NCBI GenBank assembly: GCA_964478545.1
Contig: CAYZIS010000007.1
Coordinates: 21,330 to 85,329 of the forward strand
Direction of reading: 5' to 3'
Source: DQWO01 sp964478545
GTDB taxonomy: Bacteria; Desulfobacterota; Anaeroferrophillalia; Anaeroferrophillales; Anaeroferrophillaceae
Length of the DNA stretch: 64,000 bases
A program made the translations under genes and the position numbers. The notes beneath the pieces are model-generated. The model saw only the letters and a list, made by a program, of their open reading frames with translations, searched no databases and was not told where the DNA came from. Below are positions 43,896 through 52,243 of this stretch, one piece after another; within the stretch, counting starts at the first letter, position 1; each line of letters starts with the position of its first letter.

Positions 43896-44165
43896 GGCCA
43901 TACTCCTCAAAAGATAGTGTGTGTCTACTGCGTTAAAATTCGCGGCTGAATTACGTTATTTCCCGCTTTTTGTCAATTCATTTTGAAGGTTTTCCAGGGC
44001 GTTGTCCTACAGTTAGGCTTTATGTAATCAGTTTTACCATCTTCATTTTCCTCATGTTCTTCATGGTGTATTACCTCAGTAAACATGGCATGGAGATTTT
44101 GTAAAACCTATTTTCTGGAATTCCGATATAAGATCATGATTTTATTTCAACTTGGGTTGCTTCTG

Positions 44166-44298
44166 GCAAAAATTGGTCAAAAATTGGGTCAAAAATTGGG
44201 TCAAAAATTGGGGTCAGACCACGTTTTTTCTTTTCCATAAATTGCAATCAGGAAGGTGAAAAAAGACCGTGAAAAACGTGGTCTGACCCCAATTTTTG
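44166..44298. repeat. Tandem AAAAATTGGGTC units plus GGGGTCAGACC foldback
   Basis: Four imperfect 11-12 bp units (CAAAAATTGG, with GGTC to GGGTC) lead into CAAAAATTGGGGTCAGACCA (from 44202). The inverted copy ends at 44298, giving arms of about 27 bp around a 45-bp loop. The GGTCAGACC motif resembles REP-type termini served by Y1 transposases in other genomes; no such gene is present here. Upstream, 44042-44068 is a degenerate CATGAAG arm. The rest of 43911-44160 is A/T-rich and featureless. Confidence 0.75.
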
Positions 44299-44308
44299 CC
44301 TCTTGTTT

Positions 44309-44429
44309 CATGGTCCCTTAAGAGCTTCATATTCGAGGCAGGCAAAACCTGAGGCACGAGGCGTACTTTTAGTACGCTGCAGTAACGAAGGTTGCCGCCT
44401 AACGAAGAAGATGGAGCTCTTAAGGGGCC
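44309..44429. repeat. 121-bp foldback overlapping the 3' end of yifB
   Basis: ATGGTCCCTTAAGAGCTTCAT at the left pairs with ATGGAGCTCTTAAGGGGCCAT at the right (19 of 21). Inside is GAGGCGTACTTTTAGTACGC followed by AACGAAGGTTGCCGCCTAACG. The right arm supplies the last codons and the TAA stop of yifB. Confidence 0.75.
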
Positions 44430-45970
44430 ATGCGGCGGTCAAGGCTGCGATACTGGATAGCCTCTGCCAGATGGTTGACCTGGATGTCCTTGCAGCCAGC
44501 CAGGTCTGCAATGGTCCGGGCTACTTTCAGAATCCGGCTGTAGGCCCGGGCGCTCAGTCCCAGCTTATTGATTGCCTGCTCCACCAGCTTTTTCCCCCGG
44601 TCGTCAAGGCGACAGAATTTTCTGATATGTGCTTCCCCCATGGCTCCGTTCTGATAAATCGGTTGGTCGGCAAAACGCTTTTCCTGCAGGTGCCGGGCTG
44701 CCGTGACCCTTTCCCGGATGACGGCGGATCGTTCTTCGTCAGCTTTCGGGGTTAGCAGCTCCTCTGCGGATACAGCCGGAACCTCCACATGTAAATCAAT
44801 GCGATCTAATAACGGTCCGGAAATTTTGGCCCGGTATCTCTGGATTTGAGTCATGGTGCAGGTGCACTCGTGCTGTTCGTCACCATAATGGCCGCAGGGG
44901 CAGGGATTCATGGCCGCGACCAGAATGAAAGTCGTGGGAAAGGACGCACTTCCTTTAGCTCGGGCAATAATAATGTGTTGATCTTCCAGCGGCTGGCGGA
45001 GCATCTCTATGACATTTTTTCGAAATTCAGGTAGCTCGTCAAGAAACAGAACCCCGTGATGGGCCAGGGAGATTTCCCCTGGCCGTGGCGGGTTGCCGCC
45101 GCCAACTAGGGCTGCATCCGAGATGGTGTGGTGGGGGTGGCGGAAGGGCCGTTCGTACATGATGCCATCACCATCCGGTACGGTACCGGCAACGCTGTGA
45201 ATGATGGTTGTTTCGATCGCTTCATCAAAGGTTAATGGCGGCAGAATGGTGCGTAGCCGTTTGGCCAGCATCGATTTTCCGGCTCCCGGGGGACCGATAA
45301 AAAGCAGGTTATGGCCACCAGTGGCTGCGATTTCCAGTGCCCGTTTGGCATGTTGTTGACCACGCACTTCGGCAAAATCTATGGTATCAACGGTTTTTAT
45401 TTTTGGTCGGACCGGCTGATGTTCGCAGGGCTGAATAACGAGTTTTCCGGTTATCAGTTGCATGACTTCCTGGATATTCTCGATGCCGATTATTTCGAGA
45501 TCATCAATGGCAGCCGCTTCGGCAGTATTTTTGCGGGGCAGGATAATCCCTCGGTAACCATGTTTTTTGGCCATCAAAGCGATAGAGAGGCAACCCCGTA
45601 CCGGCTTGATTGAGCCGTCAAGGGAAAGTTCGCCGATAAACAGGTAGTTTTGCAACCAGGAAGTTAGATTCGCTTGATCGGCAGTTGCTGCCAGGGCGGT
45701 CGTCAGGATGCCGGTGGCAATGGGTAGATCAAGGGTCGTACCTTCTTTTTTCAGGTCTGCCGGGGCCAGATTGACGGTAATTCGCCGGTTGGGAAAGCTA
45801 TAGCCGGCATTTTTTATTGCCGCCCTGATTCTATCCCGGCTTTCGCGAATGGCATGGTCGGCCAGGCCGACAATGGTCATCCCGGGCAGGCCAGAGGAAA
45901 CATCAACCTCGACTTCAATGTTTACCGCTTCAATGCCCTGCAGGGAGGCACTTATGATGGAGGTATGCAT
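44420..45970 (-). CDS. YifB/ComM family Mg-chelatase-like AAA ATPase
   Basis: A 516-residue cytosolic ATPase. The N-terminal Lon-protease-like fold domain begins with IISASLQGIEAVNIEVEVDV and SGLPGMTIVGLAD. The AAA module has Walker A GPPGAGKSMLAKRL (about 216-229) and Walker B LFLDELPEF; a cysteine cluster CPCGHYGDEQHECTC (about 344-358) precedes the Mg-chelatase C-terminal domain. ComM homologues are helicases promoting branch migration during natural transformation. The last codons (RMAP-stop) lie in a foldback repeat, so the native C-terminus may have been altered slightly. Confidence 0.93.
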   Translation of the reverse strand: MHTSIISASLQGIEAVNIEVEVDVSSGLPGMTIVGLADHAIRESRDRIRAAIKNAGYSFPNRRITVNLAPADLKKEGTTLDLPIATGILTTALAATADQANLTSWLQNYLFIGELSLDGSIKPVRGCLSIALMAKKHGYRGIILPRKNTAEAAAIDDLEIIGIENIQEVMQLITGKLVIQPCEHQPVRPKIKTVDTIDFAEVRGQQHAKRALEIAATGGHNLLFIGPPGAGKSMLAKRLRTILPPLTFDEAIETTIIHSVAGTVPDGDGIMYERPFRHPHHTISDAALVGGGNPPRPGEISLAHHGVLFLDELPEFRKNVIEMLRQPLEDQHIIIARAKGSASFPTTFILVAAMNPCPCGHYGDEQHECTCTMTQIQRYRAKISGPLLDRIDLHVEVPAVSAEELLTPKADEERSAVIRERVTAARHLQEKRFADQPIYQNGAMGEAHIRKFCRLDDRGKKLVEQAINKLGLSARAYSRILKVARTIADLAGCKDIQVNHLAEAIQYRSLDRRMAP

Positions 45971-45975
45971 GAAAA

Positions 45976-47136
45976 TTACCGGGAGGGATGTGATTCCCGG
46001 TAGGGCAGGGAGATGGTAAAGGTGGAGCCGTTATCATAGTCGCTGGTCAAAGAAATGCTTCCCCCATGGGTCTCCACCAGACTTTTGGCCAGTGATAAAC
46101 CGATGCCAAGGCCGCCGCCAAGAAAGGCAGATTCTGAACTATGGTGAGTATGGACATCCTGGATTTTATAAAATTTTTCAAAAACCTTTTCATGGTCAGT
46201 GCCAGCAATACCAATGCCGGTATCGGTGATATCAATGAGTAACTGCGGAAGCTTATTCCCCGCTGCTGATTGTCGACGGATGTTCACGGTAATTGAGCCA
46301 CCATCAGGGGTGAATTTTACCGCATTCTGTAATAGCTCAAACAGTGCTCGTTGAATTTTTTCCGCATCAACGTTTATTAACGCGTCTTCATTTTCACACA
46401 GGTTAAAGGTGATATTGAGTTGGCGATTAGCCACTAAAAGTTGTATGTCATGGATTACTTCATCAATAATATCGCAGAGATTAATTTTTCGGTAGTACAT
46501 GGGAATCATGCTGTCCTGTGATTGGGCCAGTTGTTGCATCTCGGTGATGGTCCCAGTGAGTTTGGTAATGGTTTTTTTCATCAAATCCAGTTGTTCACTT
46601 ATGCCGGATTCAGTACCGGTTTTTTGCGCAATGAAGCCCAGCATGGTATTCAGGATTGTTACCGGGGTTTTAAGTTCGTGACTGGTCAGGGCCAGAAACT
46701 TTTCTTTCATGTTTTTGACTTCATACATCTTAGCATAGGCTTCTTGCAGCAGGCGATTTTCCTCCTTGAGTTCCAGGTTACTGATACATCGTTCAATAAC
46801 CACCTTTAATTCATCCAGCATGAATGGTTTCAGGACATAGTCAACAGCCCCCATTTTCATCAGCTTGACCGCCGATTCAACGCTGCCATACCCGGTCATT
46901 ACAATGACGCCCATATATGCCTTGTTCTGCATAACCCAGGAAACAACCTGCTCCCCATTCCCATCAGGCATCATCAGATCGGTAATGACCACGTCATAGT
47001 CCTGCTTTTCCATCATGGCAATACTTTCATTGCCGCAGGTTGCCAGGTCAATGTGATAACCGGCGTCGCTGAAAAAATCTGCAGCCAATTCCCGGATTTC
47101 AAGTTCATCATCGATAAGCAGCAGGTGTTTATTCAT
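45976..47136 (-). CDS. Hybrid receiver-histidine kinase
   Basis: A 386-residue cytosolic protein. The N-terminal receiver domain has Asp9/Asp10, acceptor Asp53 in VITDLMMPDGNG and the lysine in YVLKPFM. A coiled linker follows (about 115-145), then the HisKA box with His153 in TSHELKTPV and HATPase_c with N-box ALFELLQNAVKF, DTGIGIAG and GLGIGLSLAKS. The order REC-HisKA-HATPase with no sensor suggests it is phosphorylated by another kinase. There is no cognate regulator in the immediate neighbourhood. It ends 5 bases before yifB. Confidence 0.92.
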   Translation of the reverse strand: MNKHLLLIDDELEIRELAADFFSDAGYHIDLATCGNESIAMMEKQDYDVVITDLMMPDGNGEQVVSWVMQNKAYMGVIVMTGYGSVESAVKLMKMGAVDYVLKPFMLDELKVVIERCISNLELKEENRLLQEAYAKMYEVKNMKEKFLALTSHELKTPVTILNTMLGFIAQKTGTESGISEQLDLMKKTITKLTGTITEMQQLAQSQDSMIPMYYRKINLCDIIDEVIHDIQLLVANRQLNITFNLCENEDALINVDAEKIQRALFELLQNAVKFTPDGGSITVNIRRQSAAGNKLPQLLIDITDTGIGIAGTDHEKVFEKFYKIQDVHTHHSSESAFLGGGLGIGLSLAKSLVETHGGSISLTSDYDNGSTFTISLPYRESHPSR

Positions 47137-47169
47137 TATCTGATTCCCTGGTTTTCATTCAGTAGCTGC

Positions 47170-47265
47170 CAGCAGTGTCCGGTATGCTTTTTGCGTCATC
47201 TGAGCGCCAAAAAGCGCTGAGATCAGCATCAGTTAAAGTTACAATAACCTAACCGGACGCCACTG
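47170..47265. mobile_element. 96-bp deletion derivative of the 249-bp MITE (copy D)
   Basis: It keeps both ends (CAGCAGTGTCCGG and CCGGACGCCACTG) but only part of the interior, including GAGCGCCAAAAAGCGCTGA. A perfect 9-bp target duplication, AGTAGCTGC, flanks it (47161-47169 and 47266-47274). It lies upstream of the hybrid kinase gene. Confidence 0.92.
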
Positions 47266-47296
47266 AGTAGCTGCAGTAAGGTTGTAAATTTTCGGT

Positions 47297-47455
47297 TAAC
47301 AATGAAAATAAAATGACTTTCACAGAGTCACAAAGATTCAGAGAAAACCATGCTTCGATTATACCTCTTTGTGGCTCTGTGCCTCCGTGAGAAAAATAAC
47401 CCGGAAACCCAGACTGCAAAAAAGAGTCCGTTTTTTTCGAATGTTACAACATCGT
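47297..47455. repeat. CACAGAG-type foldback, 8-nt unit, about 150 bp family
   Basis: The left arm CACAGAGTCACAAAGATTC (from 47321) and right arm CTCTTTGTGGCTCTGTGCC (to 47391) have 8-nt units. The flanks AAAATAAAATGACTTTCAC and GACTGCAAAAAAGAGTCCG match the inverted copy at 41826-41972. The 607-bp spacer 47137-47743 holds this repeat, copy D of the MITE and repeat R1, and no gene. Confidence 0.75.
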
Positions 47456-47634
47456 TGATTGTTTTTAGAGTTAGTCGAATATTTACGTAAAGTTACCATT
47501 AAGTGTTTATCTTCCCTATGTAAACGGAAAAAAAGGCGATGTCAAGCCGGGAACCAGGAGAAAGAGGATGGTTCCATTACAGTTTTTTGTAAACTCCTGC
47601 AGTTTTTTGCCGAAAAATGAAAGACAGGCCTGTG

Positions 47635-47734
47635 CGAACGGGTGGTTTATATTTGAGTATCTTTTTTCTTGTTTTTTTATACCCCTCAAGGGGGTACTGA
47701 AAAGAGTGACAGCAATTCAGGAGTAAGTTACTAA
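47635..47734 (-). repeat. 100-bp interspersed repeat R1, copy 2 (inverted)
   Basis: The reverse complement of 3164-3263 with only a few differences. It ends 9 bases before the pilus ATPase start at 47744, so it lies in the presumed promoter/leader zone of the pilus cluster. The TACCCC/GGGGTA hairpin is conserved. Confidence 0.8.
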
Positions 47735-47743
47735 GGGATTATA

Positions 47744-49441
47744 ATGAGTTTTACTACCAGAAAACGATTAGGTGATGTCCTTCTTGATGAAGGGCTGATT
47801 ACCAATATCCAATTGCTGGAAGGGTTGGAAAAGAGTCGGAGGGAGAATATCCGTCTGGGCCAAGCTCTGATGAATTTAGGTTTTGCCACCGAAGATCAGA
47901 TTATCAAGGCCATTGCCAAACAGTTGAATATCTCGCACATGACGGCTGATTCCTTCCTGATTGATCCGGAGGTGGTTTCCGTCCTGCCGGAAATGCTGGC
48001 GAGGAAATACAAGGCCATACCCTTGTTCAAAGTCGAAAATCAACTGACTTTAGCCATGGTCGACCCCTTGAACATTCTCTCCCTGGATGAAATATATCAG
48101 GCAACCAAATGTCAGATTAATCCGGTGATTGCCGCCGAACAGGTGATTGTTGAGGCCATCGAAAAGTATTATCGCCGGGACAGCTCCCTGTCCCAGGTTT
48201 ATGAAACCCTGAAAAAAGTGGACGGGGAAACGGATGGGAATGAAGCACTTCAGTTTGCGTCCCTCAGCGATATCGCTAAAGATGATAATAAAGTCAGTGA
48301 CTTTATCAATGCCCTGCTGATTGAAGCGGTAAAGACCAAGGCCAGTGATATCCATCTGGAGCCGGAAAAGGAACTCTTGCGTATCCGTTTCCGGGTTGAT
48401 GGAATCATGAGTGAAAAAATGACCACTCCCCTGGCCTTGCATGCCAATGCGGTTTCCCGCCTGAAGATTATGGCGGATCTCAACATTGCCGAACGGCGTC
48501 TGCCCCAGGACGGCCGCTTCCAGCTTACGGTAGGCAATAAAGATATTGATGTGCGTATGTCGACCATCCCGACGGTGCGGGGTGAGAAGGTGGTCCTCAG
48601 GATTTTGGATCAGAGCGCCCTGGTGGTTGGCCTGGAACAGTTGGGTTTCCTTAAGGATCAGGAAGCCATTTTCCGGGATAAAATCAAGAAACCCTATGGG
48701 ATGATTATTCTTACCGGACCAACAGGAAGCGGGAAAACCACCACCCTCTATGCCGCCCTGAACAGTATCAATTCCCTGGATAAGAATATTGTGACCATGG
48801 AAGACCCGGTGGAATACCAGCTGCCGATTATCAACCAGATGCAGGTGAATGCCAAAATTGATCTGACCTTTGCCAGTGGCCTGCGTTCCATTTTGCGCCA
48901 GGATCCGGATGTTATTATGGTGGGTGAAATTCGCGACCAGGAGACGGCAGAAATGGCTATCCAGGCGGCGCTCACCGGGCACCTGGTTTTTTCCACCTTG
49001 CATACCAACGATGCTCCGGGATGTTTTCCCCGGCTGCTGGATATGGGTATTCAGCCCTTTCTGGTGGCTTCCTCCCTGCTGCTGGTGATCGGTCAGCGGC
49101 TGGCCCGGCGCCTGTGCCCCCATTGCAAGGAAGTTTTTGTTCCACCGCCGGCTTTGCTGGCAGAACTGGGAATCGAAGGTCCGGCGCCGGATTTCTACCG
49201 GGGTGTTGGTTGTTCTATGTGCAATCAGACCGGCTATCGTGGCCGGCTGTCTTTTTTTGAAATTTTACAGCCCACTCCACGTATCAGGGAAATGATCGTC
49301 GGTCGGGCCCATGCGGAGGCCATCCGTCAGCAGGCCTGTACTGAAGGTTTCCTGCCCCTGCGGGAGGTAGGATTGCGCCATGCCCTGGCCGGCGAAACTA
49401 CCATTGAAGAAGTTTTGAGGGTTACCATGGAGATCAGTTGA
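47744..49441 (+). CDS. mshE: MSHA-type pilus assembly ATPase (MshE/GspE/PilB)
   Basis: A 565-residue hexameric ATPase that drives pilus extension. The N-terminal MshEN domain shows two 24-residue c-di-GMP-binding type repeats beginning RLGDVLLDEG (about 8-31) and RLGQALMNLG (about 37-60). The ATPase core has Walker A GPTGSGKTTT (about 324-333), DPVEYQL, Walker B VIMVGEIRDQET and the His box FSTLHTND. Four cysteines (LCPHC about 458-462; CSMC about 489-492) form the zinc clip. It is the first gene of a plus-strand pilus cluster and overlaps or abuts the next gene. Confidence 0.92.
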   Translation: MSFTTRKRLGDVLLDEGLITNIQLLEGLEKSRRENIRLGQALMNLGFATEDQIIKAIAKQLNISHMTADSFLIDPEVVSVLPEMLARKYKAIPLFKVENQLTLAMVDPLNILSLDEIYQATKCQINPVIAAEQVIVEAIEKYYRRDSSLSQVYETLKKVDGETDGNEALQFASLSDIAKDDNKVSDFINALLIEAVKTKASDIHLEPEKELLRIRFRVDGIMSEKMTTPLALHANAVSRLKIMADLNIAERRLPQDGRFQLTVGNKDIDVRMSTIPTVRGEKVVLRILDQSALVVGLEQLGFLKDQEAIFRDKIKKPYGMIILTGPTGSGKTTTLYAALNSINSLDKNIVTMEDPVEYQLPIINQMQVNAKIDLTFASGLRSILRQDPDVIMVGEIRDQETAEMAIQAALTGHLVFSTLHTNDAPGCFPRLLDMGIQPFLVASSLLLVIGQRLARRLCPHCKEVFVPPPALLAELGIEGPAPDFYRGVGCSMCNQTGYRGRLSFFEILQPTPRIREMIVGRAHAEAIRQQACTEGFLPLREVGLRHALAGETTIEEVLRVTMEIS

Positions 49442-49443
49442 TT

Positions 49444-50679
49444 ATGGCCGAAACCTTGACATTGTTCAGTTATCGGGCCCATGATGATGAAGGACGGGAA
49501 CGTCAGGGAGTCCGTAGTTCTTCATCTCCTTCCGGTGTTCAGGCCTGGCTGGCCAAACAGGGCTTGCTGCCGATTATTATTGAAGAGGCATCGTTCTGGC
49601 AGCAGGCAGTGGAAAAATTCCAGCAGCTGGAAACTCGCTATCAGCGGGTTAAAGCCGAGGAGATGATTATCTTTACCCGGCAGCTGGCTACCCTGGTCAA
49701 TGCCGGCATTCCCCTGCTGAGCTGTATCAAAACTTTGGCGGAAGAGAGTGAAAATAAGGTGTTGGCCGTGGCATTATTTGATATTGCCGCTTTTGTGGAG
49801 ATGGGTGGTCAACTTTCTGATGCTTTTGCCCGCCATCCCCGGCTTTTTAACGGCATGTTTGTCAATATGCTGAGAGTGGGGGAGGTCTCCGGTAAACTGG
49901 ATATCATTCTCCATCGGATGGCGGACCTGCTGGAATATCAGCGGGAAACTCATGAACAGATTAAAACGGCTACCCGCTACCCAAAACTGGCCGGATTGTC
50001 GATTGTCATTGCCATTGCTATTCTGATGACCTTTGTGGTTCCTCGGTTTATCAGCCTGTTTGCCCGCAGTAAAGCGGTACTGCCCCTGCCCACCCGCATC
50101 CTGATCGGCATGAATACGGTGTTCCATCATTATTGGTACCTGGCCATTATGGGAATTGTTATTCTGGTGATTGTCTATCGCTGGTTCTATAGCCAGCCTG
50201 AGGGGCGGATGGCCATTGATAGACTGAAACTGAAACTGCCGATTTTCGGCAAGCTGTTTATGAAGATTAATTTCGGCCAGTTTTCCCGGATTTTTTCTCT
50301 GCTTCTGACCAGTGGCGTGCCCATGCTGACGGTTTTTGATATTGTTGTGGGAGTGGTGGACAACACGGTGCTGCAGCGGGAGATAGTAAAGGTGAAAAAC
50401 CAAGTGGAAAAAGGCAAGGATCTTTCCATGCCCATGCGGGCAAGCGGTATCTTCCCGACCCTGATGGTGCAGATGGTGGCTGCTGGGGAACAGTCCGGGA
50501 CCCTGGATGGGATGATGGGTAAAGTGGCGGACTACTTCGATATGGAAAGCCGCTACACGATCAGAAATATGACCACCCTGATTGAACCACTGCTGCTCCT
50601 GGTGCTTGGTGGCTTTGTCCTTTTCCTGGCCTTGGCCATCTTCATGCCCTGGTGGAATATGATGAGTGTGTTTCAATAG
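49444..50679 (+). CDS. mshG: Pilus/type II secretion inner-membrane platform protein (MshG/GspF/PilC)
   Basis: A 411-residue polytopic platform protein with two T2SSF repeats (about 70-190 and 275-395), the first opening with MIIFTRQLATLVNAGIPLL and the second with FSRIFSLLLTSGVPML, and three membrane segments. ATG 49444 is preferred; a TTG at 49438 overlapping the mshE stop is an alternative. It anchors the ATPase and pilin extraction machinery. Its stop codon lies inside a 17-bp inverted repeat (50676-50717). Confidence 0.92.
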   Translation: MAETLTLFSYRAHDDEGRERQGVRSSSSPSGVQAWLAKQGLLPIIIEEASFWQQAVEKFQQLETRYQRVKAEEMIIFTRQLATLVNAGIPLLSCIKTLAEESENKVLAVALFDIAAFVEMGGQLSDAFARHPRLFNGMFVNMLRVGEVSGKLDIILHRMADLLEYQRETHEQIKTATRYPKLAGLSIVIAIAILMTFVVPRFISLFARSKAVLPLPTRILIGMNTVFHHYWYLAIMGIVILVIVYRWFYSQPEGRMAIDRLKLKLPIFGKLFMKINFGQFSRIFSLLLTSGVPMLTVFDIVVGVVDNTVLQREIVKVKNQVEKGKDLSMPMRASGIFPTLMVQMVAAGEQSGTLDGMMGKVADYFDMESRYTIRNMTTLIEPLLLLVLGGFVLFLALAIFMPWWNMMSVFQ

Positions 50680-50717
50680 ATTTCATCAGGAAGTAATTAT
50701 TTCCTGATGAAATCTAT
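50676..50717 (+). terminator. 17-bp perfect hairpin at the end of mshG
   Basis: ATAGATTTCATCAGGAA pairs perfectly with TTCCTGATGAAATCTAT around loop GTAATTAT. The mshG TAG stop is in the left arm. There is no T run, so it may act as an mRNA 3'-end stabiliser or attenuator separating mshEG from the pilin genes, or be a repeat (TTTCCTGATGAA recurs at about 20107). Confidence 0.55.
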
Positions 50718-50854
50718 CAGCTGTTAGCCATTAGCGTTCAGCTATCAGCTGGCAAATATGGGAAAATCATTAAAGTTTTAATTTTTTTGACGATTATCTA
50801 GATAGTAGCAGTGTGAAAATTTTAAGGAATGTATCGTAAATACAGGCAAGAATC

Positions 50855-50975
50855 CAGTTGACAACGAAAATAAGATGACTCTCACAGAGGCACAAAGACA
50901 CAGAGGAAAACAAACTTTTTTATACTTCTCCGTGATTTTGTGATTCCGTGAGCAGAAACAAATCTATAAAAGCAT
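50855..50975. repeat. CACAGAG-type foldback, 8-nt unit, upstream of prepilin 1
   Basis: The left arm CTCACAGAGGCACAAAGACA (from 50880) and right arm CTCCGTGATTTTGTGATTCC have 8-nt spaced units. The left flank GACAACGAAAATAAGATGAC matches 47297 and the complement of 41972. It sits in the 320-bp spacer before the first prepilin gene, together with a TAGCCATTAGC fragment (50718-50750). Confidence 0.7.
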
Positions 50976-50999
50976 ATCTTAGTGAAGAGGAGAATTAAA

Positions 51000-51617
51000 A
51001 TGCTGAATCGAAACAAAAACAAGACGGCTGGTTTTACCCTGATTGAATTGATTATGGTGATCGTTATCCTGGGAATCCTGGCGGCGGTGGCGGTACCTAA
51101 ATATTTTAACCTGCAGGATGATGCCAAAGTGGCGGCGGAAATGGGAGTGGCCGGCGGCGTCCGCAGCGGTATCGGCATCATCCATGGCTCCCTGATTACC
51201 AAGTATGCTTCCATTAATACCAGCAGTGGTGCAGCAGTGACCACTGTATTGCAGGAGGTGACGGGAATATCAGGCATCACTCAGACTCTTGATACGGACC
51301 GGGACGGTTGGCTGCAACGGTTGCAAGTTAGTGCCGGTAGGAATTCTACCAATCTTTTTGAATTTGTCATGAGTGACCCGCTGGCCGGTGGTAGTGATGG
51401 TGGTAGTGATAAATGGGTTATGATTGCTGGAGATGGTGCTGATCCTGCCGGTGGCAGCTATACCGGGCCGGCTTCTTCCAGAAGTACCGGGGTACCGAAT
51501 GAGACAACGGAGACCGGCAAGCCGGATAAAAATGATCAGTGGGATTATTTGGAATCAGATGCTGCTGGTAACCAGGATTCCTCCGGTGACGGCCGTTTTG
51601 CACTGACAGAAAATTAA
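51000..51617 (+). CDS. Type IV prepilin, MshA-like, first copy
   Basis: A 205-residue prepilin. The short basic leader MLNRNKNKTAG is cut before FTLIELIMVIVILGILAAVAV, the class III signal with Glu5; PKYFNLQDDAKVAAEMGVAG continues the N-terminal helix as in MshA. The C-terminal half is Gly/Ser/Asp-rich and has no cysteine, so the disulfide loop typical of classical type IVa pilins is missing. The start at 51000 has AGGAGA upstream; the GTG at 50982 is within that ribosome region. It is probably a major or co-major subunit with the next gene. Confidence 0.9.
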   Translation: MLNRNKNKTAGFTLIELIMVIVILGILAAVAVPKYFNLQDDAKVAAEMGVAGGVRSGIGIIHGSLITKYASINTSSGAAVTTVLQEVTGISGITQTLDTDRDGWLQRLQVSAGRNSTNLFEFVMSDPLAGGSDGGSDKWVMIAGDGADPAGGSYTGPASSRSTGVPNETTETGKPDKNDQWDYLESDAAGNQDSSGDGRFALTEN

Positions 51618-51640
51618 CAACTGGGAGATGGTGAGCAGTG

Positions 51641-52234
51641 ATGCGTCGGAAAAACAGTGGTTTTACCCTGATTGAATTGATTCTGGTGATTGTTATCATC
51701 GGTCTGCTGGCGGCGGTGGCGGTGCCGAAATTCATGGATCTGCAGAACGAAGCCAAGATTGCGGCGGTTAAGGGCCAGCTTGGTTCCATCCGTGAGGCTA
51801 TCCATATCGCCCATGGCAAGATTCTTGCTTCCGGGATCAATACCGGGGCGGTCGGGGATAATCCTGATTGGCCGACCGTGGATGAGATCAACCGAAACCG
51901 GTTGGAATTGTCGTCCCGGCCTCAGGCTATCCGTTATTACCAGCTGGTCGAGTCTGACAACGTGGCCGGTAACGTTGGGGACAGCCTGCCCATGGTCAAC
52001 CTGCCGGAGATGACCGTTGGTATGAGCAGTAACCCCCGGAGGGTGCGCAGTTCAAGCCTTGCTGATGCCCAGTACGACCCGAGGCGGGCCGATGAAGCCA
52101 CCGGTTGGGCCTATTATCCCGGCGATGAGAATAATGTTCATGATCGGATGGAAGATGCCATCTTCTATGTCAATGACGACCGGATAAAGACTGATAACGT
52201 CGATGCCGCCGGTGTTCGTCCGAGTAATTGGTAA
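51641..52234 (+). CDS. Type IV prepilin, MshA/MshB-like, second copy
   Basis: A 197-residue prepilin with leader MRRKNSG and the cleavage/assembly segment FTLIELILVIVIIGLLAAVAV, closely matching the first prepilin through PKFMDLQNEAKIAAVKGQLG, then diverging. The globular part contains ARYYQLVE-like helix residues and a long loop rich in Arg/Ser (about 138-150), again without cysteines. It starts 23 bases after the first prepilin with GGGAGATGG upstream. Duplicated prepilins side by side suggest one major and one minor or alternative subunit. Confidence 0.9.
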   Translation: MRRKNSGFTLIELILVIVIIGLLAAVAVPKFMDLQNEAKIAAVKGQLGSIREAIHIAHGKILASGINTGAVGDNPDWPTVDEINRNRLELSSRPQAIRYYQLVESDNVAGNVGDSLPMVNLPEMTVGMSSNPRRVRSSSLADAQYDPRRADEATGWAYYPGDENNVHDRMEDAIFYVNDDRIKTDNVDAAGVRPSNW

Positions 52235-52243
52235 TGAAAGAAC

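Noticed and set aside
44166..44220. Possible CRISPR array
   Set aside because: The units are 11-12 bp tandem copies without spacers, and no cas gene is present in the window.
44303..44755. 150-codon plus-strand frame at the yifB 3' end
   Set aside because: It is antisense to yifB and starts inside the foldback at 44309; a shadow.
48050..49123. 357-codon minus-strand frame opposite the pilus ATPase gene
   Set aside because: The plus strand encodes an intact ATPase with all motifs; the long antisense frame is a composition effect.
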